From: Gavia stellata
Taxonomy: Eukaryota; Chordata; Aves; Gaviiformes; Gaviidae
Direction: 5' to 3'
Length of the DNA: 64,000 nucleotides
Assembly (NCBI RefSeq): GCF_030936135.1
Contig: NC_082595.1
Coordinates: forward strand, 21,837,930-21,901,929
The notes beneath the pieces are model-generated. The model made no database searches, was not told the origin of the DNA, and was given only the letters and a program-made list of their open reading frames with translations. A program made the translations under genes and the position numbers. Each line of letters opens with the position of its first letter. Position 1 is the stretch's first letter. This document shows positions 60,050 to 64,000 of this stretch, piece after piece.

Positions 60050-60850
60050 GAGTCACATGGAAAGCCTGGCTGGAATTCACCAATGATATGGAAGAGACAC
60101 AAGCTGCTGGCTGACCAAAGACAATTGCAGATGGCACCAAAAATCGGAGGAACAGGAATTAACAGCTAAGGGAGGCCACAGGAAAGAAGTGTGTTCTGGC
60201 TCCCTTGGTGCGATAGAAGCAACCAGGTAGCACGAAAGCCTGGACCAGGGAGTCCGTATCACTTCTGTGAGTCCTCAGGAGGCTTCAACTGAAGGGTGCC
60301 CATTCCCGAGGAGACACCTGTGGAGACTATGTGGTGCTGAGCACCCCAGTGCCAGGAGTGAGGGAAGGGGCAGGAGGGCACAGCCATCGCAGCTCTCCCT
60401 GCCATCAGTGTCTGCCCCCGGGCTGGGGCTGGCTGCAAAGAGCTGAGGAGAGAGCAATGGTTTTGGAGAATGGAAGGCTGATGGTACAGTTCATTTAACT
60501 AATTGGAGAGAAAGTGAAGATGTAATTCAATCAGAGTCTGAGTCTGTATGCGGAGGGGAGGATACCTGAAACTGTGGGGCTCTTCAGTCTCAAAGATAAA
60601 GGCAGAACAAGATTTAGTTTCTCAAAGTTGAAGTCAGCCAAGTTTAGGACTAGGCGCAATTAGCTGCTGAAATGGCAGGAGGTGAGAAAGTCTCCAGCAT
60701 TCTGAGTCCCCACGCCAAAGCTGGATGCTTCTGCCAGGGACAGACCGTTGCTCAGGCACGGATGGAAACCAAAGATCTCAGCTGCTGACCAAGAGTCCAC
60801 AGCTCATGTTGTACCAGAAAGCCTGCTACACCATCACTTGATCTCTGCGG
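60050..60850 (+). mobile_element. Ancient CR1/L3-clade LINE remnant, sense
   Basis: CACCAATGATATGGAAGAGAC followed by ATTGCAGATGGCACCAAAAATCGGAGGA (60122-60150) corresponds to the reverse-transcriptase region around the FADD box ('indmee ... faddtk'), here mutated. Further on, GTGGGGCTCTTCAGTCTC (60575-60592), GCGCAATTAGCTGCTGAAATGG and AAGCTGGATGCTTCTGCC (60718-60735) follow the 3' end order. The middle part contains unrelated or decayed sequence. Old; no open frame. Confidence 0.55.
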
Positions 60851-60952
60851 GTCTTGTGTCTGGGTTTGTGACAGACATTTGAAACCAGGAAGAAGTCTGC
60901 TGGTCAATACTGGTTGGGATACTCTTTGCAGTCACAGCTGAACATTATTAGA

Positions 60953-60969
60953 ATCATCATCATCATCAT
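60953..60969 (+). repeat. (ATC)n microsatellite next to a CR1 insertion
   Basis: About five ATC units directly before the 5' boundary of the younger CR1 copy. ATCATCAT also follows the CR1 3' end at 61304. Confidence 0.8.
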
Positions 60970-61303
60970 GCTCTCTACAATTACCTGAAAGGGGGTTGAA
61001 GAGAGGTGGGTGCTGGTCTCTTCTCCTAAGTGACTAGCGACAGGACAGGAGGAAACAGCCTCAAGTTGCACCAGGGGAGGTTTAGACTGGATATTAGGAA
61101 AAAATTCTTTATTGAGAGAGCGGTCAAGCATTGGAACAGGCTGCCCAGGGAGGTGGTGGAGTCACCCTCACTGGAGGTGTTCAAAAAACGTGTAGACATG
61201 GCATTGCAGGACATGGTTTAGTGGGCATGGTGGTGTTGGGTTGATGGTTGCACTTGATGATCTTACAGGTCTTTTCCAAACTTAATGATTCTGTGATTCT
61301 GTG
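60970..61303 (+). mobile_element. CR1 LINE, short 3' fragment
   Basis: About 334 bases nearly matching the last part of the CR1 copy at 57417-57747 (roughly 93% identity by eye, same subfamily, including the shared CCTAAGTGACTAGCGAC). It has the remnant ORF2 C-terminus at 61030-61221 and ends ATTCTGTGATTCTGTG. Truncated just after the reverse-transcriptase domain. Flanking ATCATCAT on both sides suggests insertion into, or a duplication of, the ATC microsatellite. Confidence 0.95.
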
Positions 61304-64000
61304 ATCATCATTGTCCCTATTCCTAGTATCATTATTATCTGTACTACTGTAGATCAGGACCACTTTGTACTGAGGGCTCTAGAGACACTCTGTGGCAATT
61401 AGAACAACAGTGTTCCCTCACCCAAATAGAATTTCCTTGCCTGTTAACTAATAAAATGCATAAAAGAAATTGCCTAGTGATCTTCCCTCCTCTCCTCTCT
61501 TTTTTTCATTAAACCCTTATGGATCTTATGGATCACAATAGTTTACTATTGAAAAAAAACCCCTATGTCAGAAAAGTAACTTAATCTTTATTTTGTTTTT
61601 TTTTACTGAATAGTGGGAAACCTAATCTATACTGCCCAACTGGGTGTGTTTGGCTGTTCCTCAAACTAAAACAAGACTGGAAAGATTAAAGTGGAGCTTG
61701 GCTCAAGATCAGGTGAATCAGCACAGTTATAATGCCACAAAATGGCCTGCAGCATGGCCTTCTCTTCTGTAATTATACAGGGGTTTTTATGCCATACAGG
61801 CAAAGGAAGTAATTTAATTTATCTGTTCTAATTAAACATGTGATATAAGGAAACAGTGATATGTCTGTTTAAAGCATGCTTTAGGTTCTTTTGGTGAGAA
61901 AGTGAATGGACTGACTGCAGCTACAGTACTCTAGTGTGACTGTAACTTTCCCATTAATGCTCACACTCTTAAATGTCATTTATGTAACAAACGCTCATGG
62001 CAGGTTTGGGCTGATATATGGGATGAAACCTCATGCAAAGAACTGGACTTAGAATACAGGTATTTTCCCCCACCTTTTTATACTGCGTGAGTTTATTTTG
62101 CAACCTCTTGCAAATCACTTGGGGCAGATCCTCTTATCCATGAAAATTAAATTAAATTCAGTTATCACAGAACCAGGACCAGTGAAGATATTTGGGAAAA
62201 TTAATTCCCATAGACTGTAGTCGAAGCCAGGTTTGGCCCACATGTGATTGTGGCCTCATTTAGCTGGGAAACAGTAATGTTTTCTTAGAAGTAGTATTTG
62301 AAGGCTGACATTCAGTATTTCTTTTCTCATCTATTGGTAAATGCCTGATCATAAGAGTCCTGCCTTTGGTTTCAAAAGCCAAGGTCAGCCCTGAGCTGTT
62401 ACAAGAAGGTGTTAGTATGAAGAACTGGAGAGGGGGAAGATTGTGATGAGTGAAGGAAAAGGATTTAGGAAGTCAAATTATCAAATACTGATCAAACATG
62501 GAACAAGAAAATTAATCAAGTTCTTCCATTGTGCCTGTCTTATCTAGGGCCAAGACAAGCTGAAGAATAGTTCAGGGGCATTCATTAAAAAAATTGTATC
62601 AGTGTTTTAAGACCAGTAAGAATGTGCCATCTTAACATAGCACTGTGTTTTGCAGTTGCTTTCCCATATTTTTATGTGTGATTTTTAAAAAGGACTGGGA
62701 TTCTTAAAACCTGCCCCATCAGTGAAGAGGACAAATGCTCTTGAGGAAAAAATGGTTTTGTGCTCTTGCTGCTCGTTTGCCGTAAGCTGGCGCTGTTATT
62801 TCATTATGTATCATTGGTTTGTAACGGTGTGAGATTTGCAGAAAAACTTGACGTTCCAGCTGTTTAGGGATGAGAAATTGGACTGTAAATTGGACTACAG
62901 TTTTTTGCTGAGGTTTAGAGCTAGGCTTCAGGGGAGGAAAGAGAGTCTGTGAAAGCTTTGGTCCTGCTGACTGTGGTATCACGCCCAGGGAGCCGTCCCC
63001 GGCTCACAGCTTGGTCTGGGAAGTTAAAATGAAGATAAAAGAGAAAGGGTGTTACCTGTACCATCCAGGAAGGCTTTGGCAATGTTACCCTGGAAAGCTA
63101 CCATGGGAAAGTGATATTTCTGGGAGAAACTAAAGACTTACTCAGCTTCTAAAGCCGGTGGTGCTAATGACTCTGCAGACACTGGGTCCCCCCTTCGAAG
63201 GCTCGGCTTCTGCGGCCACGTCCTGCAGCGCCGGCCAATCCGTGGGTCACTTCTGCTTCCTGAAGTCAATGTGTGCTGTAAAGGCACTTCTCTAATGGCT
63301 GTCCCCTGTCACTGCAGGAGTATTGCTTCCACTATGGAAAATCGAGCGTTGCTTCCTCTGGCTGCGGGAATATTTGGTGCTTGTGCCAGCAGCGAGTCTT
63401 GGGGGCAAGAGGAGGAAAGCTGGCCTTGGGAGCCAAGCCTTGGCCCAGGTCCAGCCTGACAGGAGCCCCGTTGCAAGCGCTGATGTGTCTTGGCACCTTG
63501 CTTAATCCCTCCATCCCTCAGCTCCTACCTGAGAAAATCATCCCTTCATGCTTTGGTCTTTGCAGGAGAGGCAGCTGCCTGTTACATGCTCGCAGTGGGA
63601 TGACACACAAGGGCGAGCTGACATCGGCTGGATGCCCACCTCGTAACTGGAGAGTCAGAGATGTGGCGTGAGGTGGGCTGTCAGGATGTAAAAAGGTGCT
63701 TGAGAAGAAAGATACTAGTTGCTATTGGGTAAGTAAGTGTTTTACACCCACTGTGAAATAACCTGTGAGGTGTTGGGGCGTGACATACGTGCCGTGAAAC
63801 ATTAGCAAAAGAGCAGTGCCAGGAATCACAGAGTTCCTCTGTGCATTGAGCAAAACCCACTGGAAGCAGAGGTTGTTCTCCCATATCGATGCTAGTGACA
63901 CAGCAGCTGGGACTCTGTCTCACAGTCCAGGTCCAACGTCCAAACGTAGAAATAGCTTTCCCATTCCTCTGCCCCAGAGCACAGGGAGTGGAGGCACAGG
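61304..64000. other. Intergenic DNA; nothing recognised
   Basis: AT-rich with short frames on both strands. A small GC-rich patch at about 63185-63255 contains CGCCGGCCAATCC, a CCAAT box in CpG-containing DNA, but no TATA box, exon or RNA gene was found with it. Confidence 0.5.

Noticed and set aside
63185..63255. Possible small promoter with CCAAT box
   Set aside because: Only about 70 bases of GC-rich DNA, no TATA box, no following exon or RNA gene.
1..64000. CRISPR array, operon, phage or other prokaryotic system
   Set aside because: No regularly spaced repeats and no dense gene packing; the intron-bearing P450 gene and CR1 elements show vertebrate nuclear DNA.

Overview
The window is nuclear DNA from a bird. 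It holds one recognisable protein-coding gene, CYP1B1 (cytochrome P450 1B1), on the minus strand at about 6.2-13.3 kb. The rest is intron-like or intergenic DNA with retrotransposon remnants of several ages. Three things point to an avian source. A CR1 LINE with the typical octamer (ATTCTGTG-type) 3' end occurs twice. There is a 598-bp LTR that I recall as a common endogenous-retrovirus LTR of neoavian birds, though I could not check this against a library. The CYP1B1 5' half also sits in a very GC-rich CpG island inside otherwise AT-rich DNA. The species cannot be named from this.

Layout. Positions 1-6.15 kb: noncoding, nothing recognised. 6.18-8.49 kb: candidate CYP1B1 3' UTR, with three poly(A) signals on the minus strand. 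8487-9099: last coding exon, carrying the ExxR and heme-cysteine motifs. 9100-10826: intron 2. 10827-11843: exon 2, carrying the start codon, membrane anchor and I-helix motif. 11844 to about 13.3 kb: intron 1, a noncoding first exon and the promoter; these are predicted from a consensus splice donor and two TATA-like boxes. Two perfect dioxin-response elements lie at about 13.47 kb. The coding join gives 542 residues in one frame with a phase-matched split arginine codon.

From 13.9 kb to the end I find no gene. Identified there are: a divergent direct repeat of unknown origin at 23.5/24.3 kb; old CR1/L3-clade LINE remnants at 24.6-24.9, 27.2-27.7, 32.6-33.0, 54.3-55.6, 55.8-56.2 and 60.05-60.85 kb; an old LINE/SINE 3' end at 47.8 kb; a tRNA-Gly-like retropseudogene with flanking repeats at 34.2 kb; a second divergent duplication at 35.1/35.5 kb; a solo LTR at 45.7-46.3 kb; and two younger CR1 copies at 56.5-57.7 and 61.0-61.3 kb. 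A cluster of four dioxin-response elements at 21.0-21.75 kb, about 8 kb upstream of the promoter, is the best candidate for a distal enhancer of CYP1B1.

I see no novel multi-gene system. The observations most worth checking are the response-element clusters, the tRNA-like retroposon, the two unexplained divergent duplications and the nested CR1 layers. Repeat-family names rest on remembered consensus layouts and need a repeat-library search.
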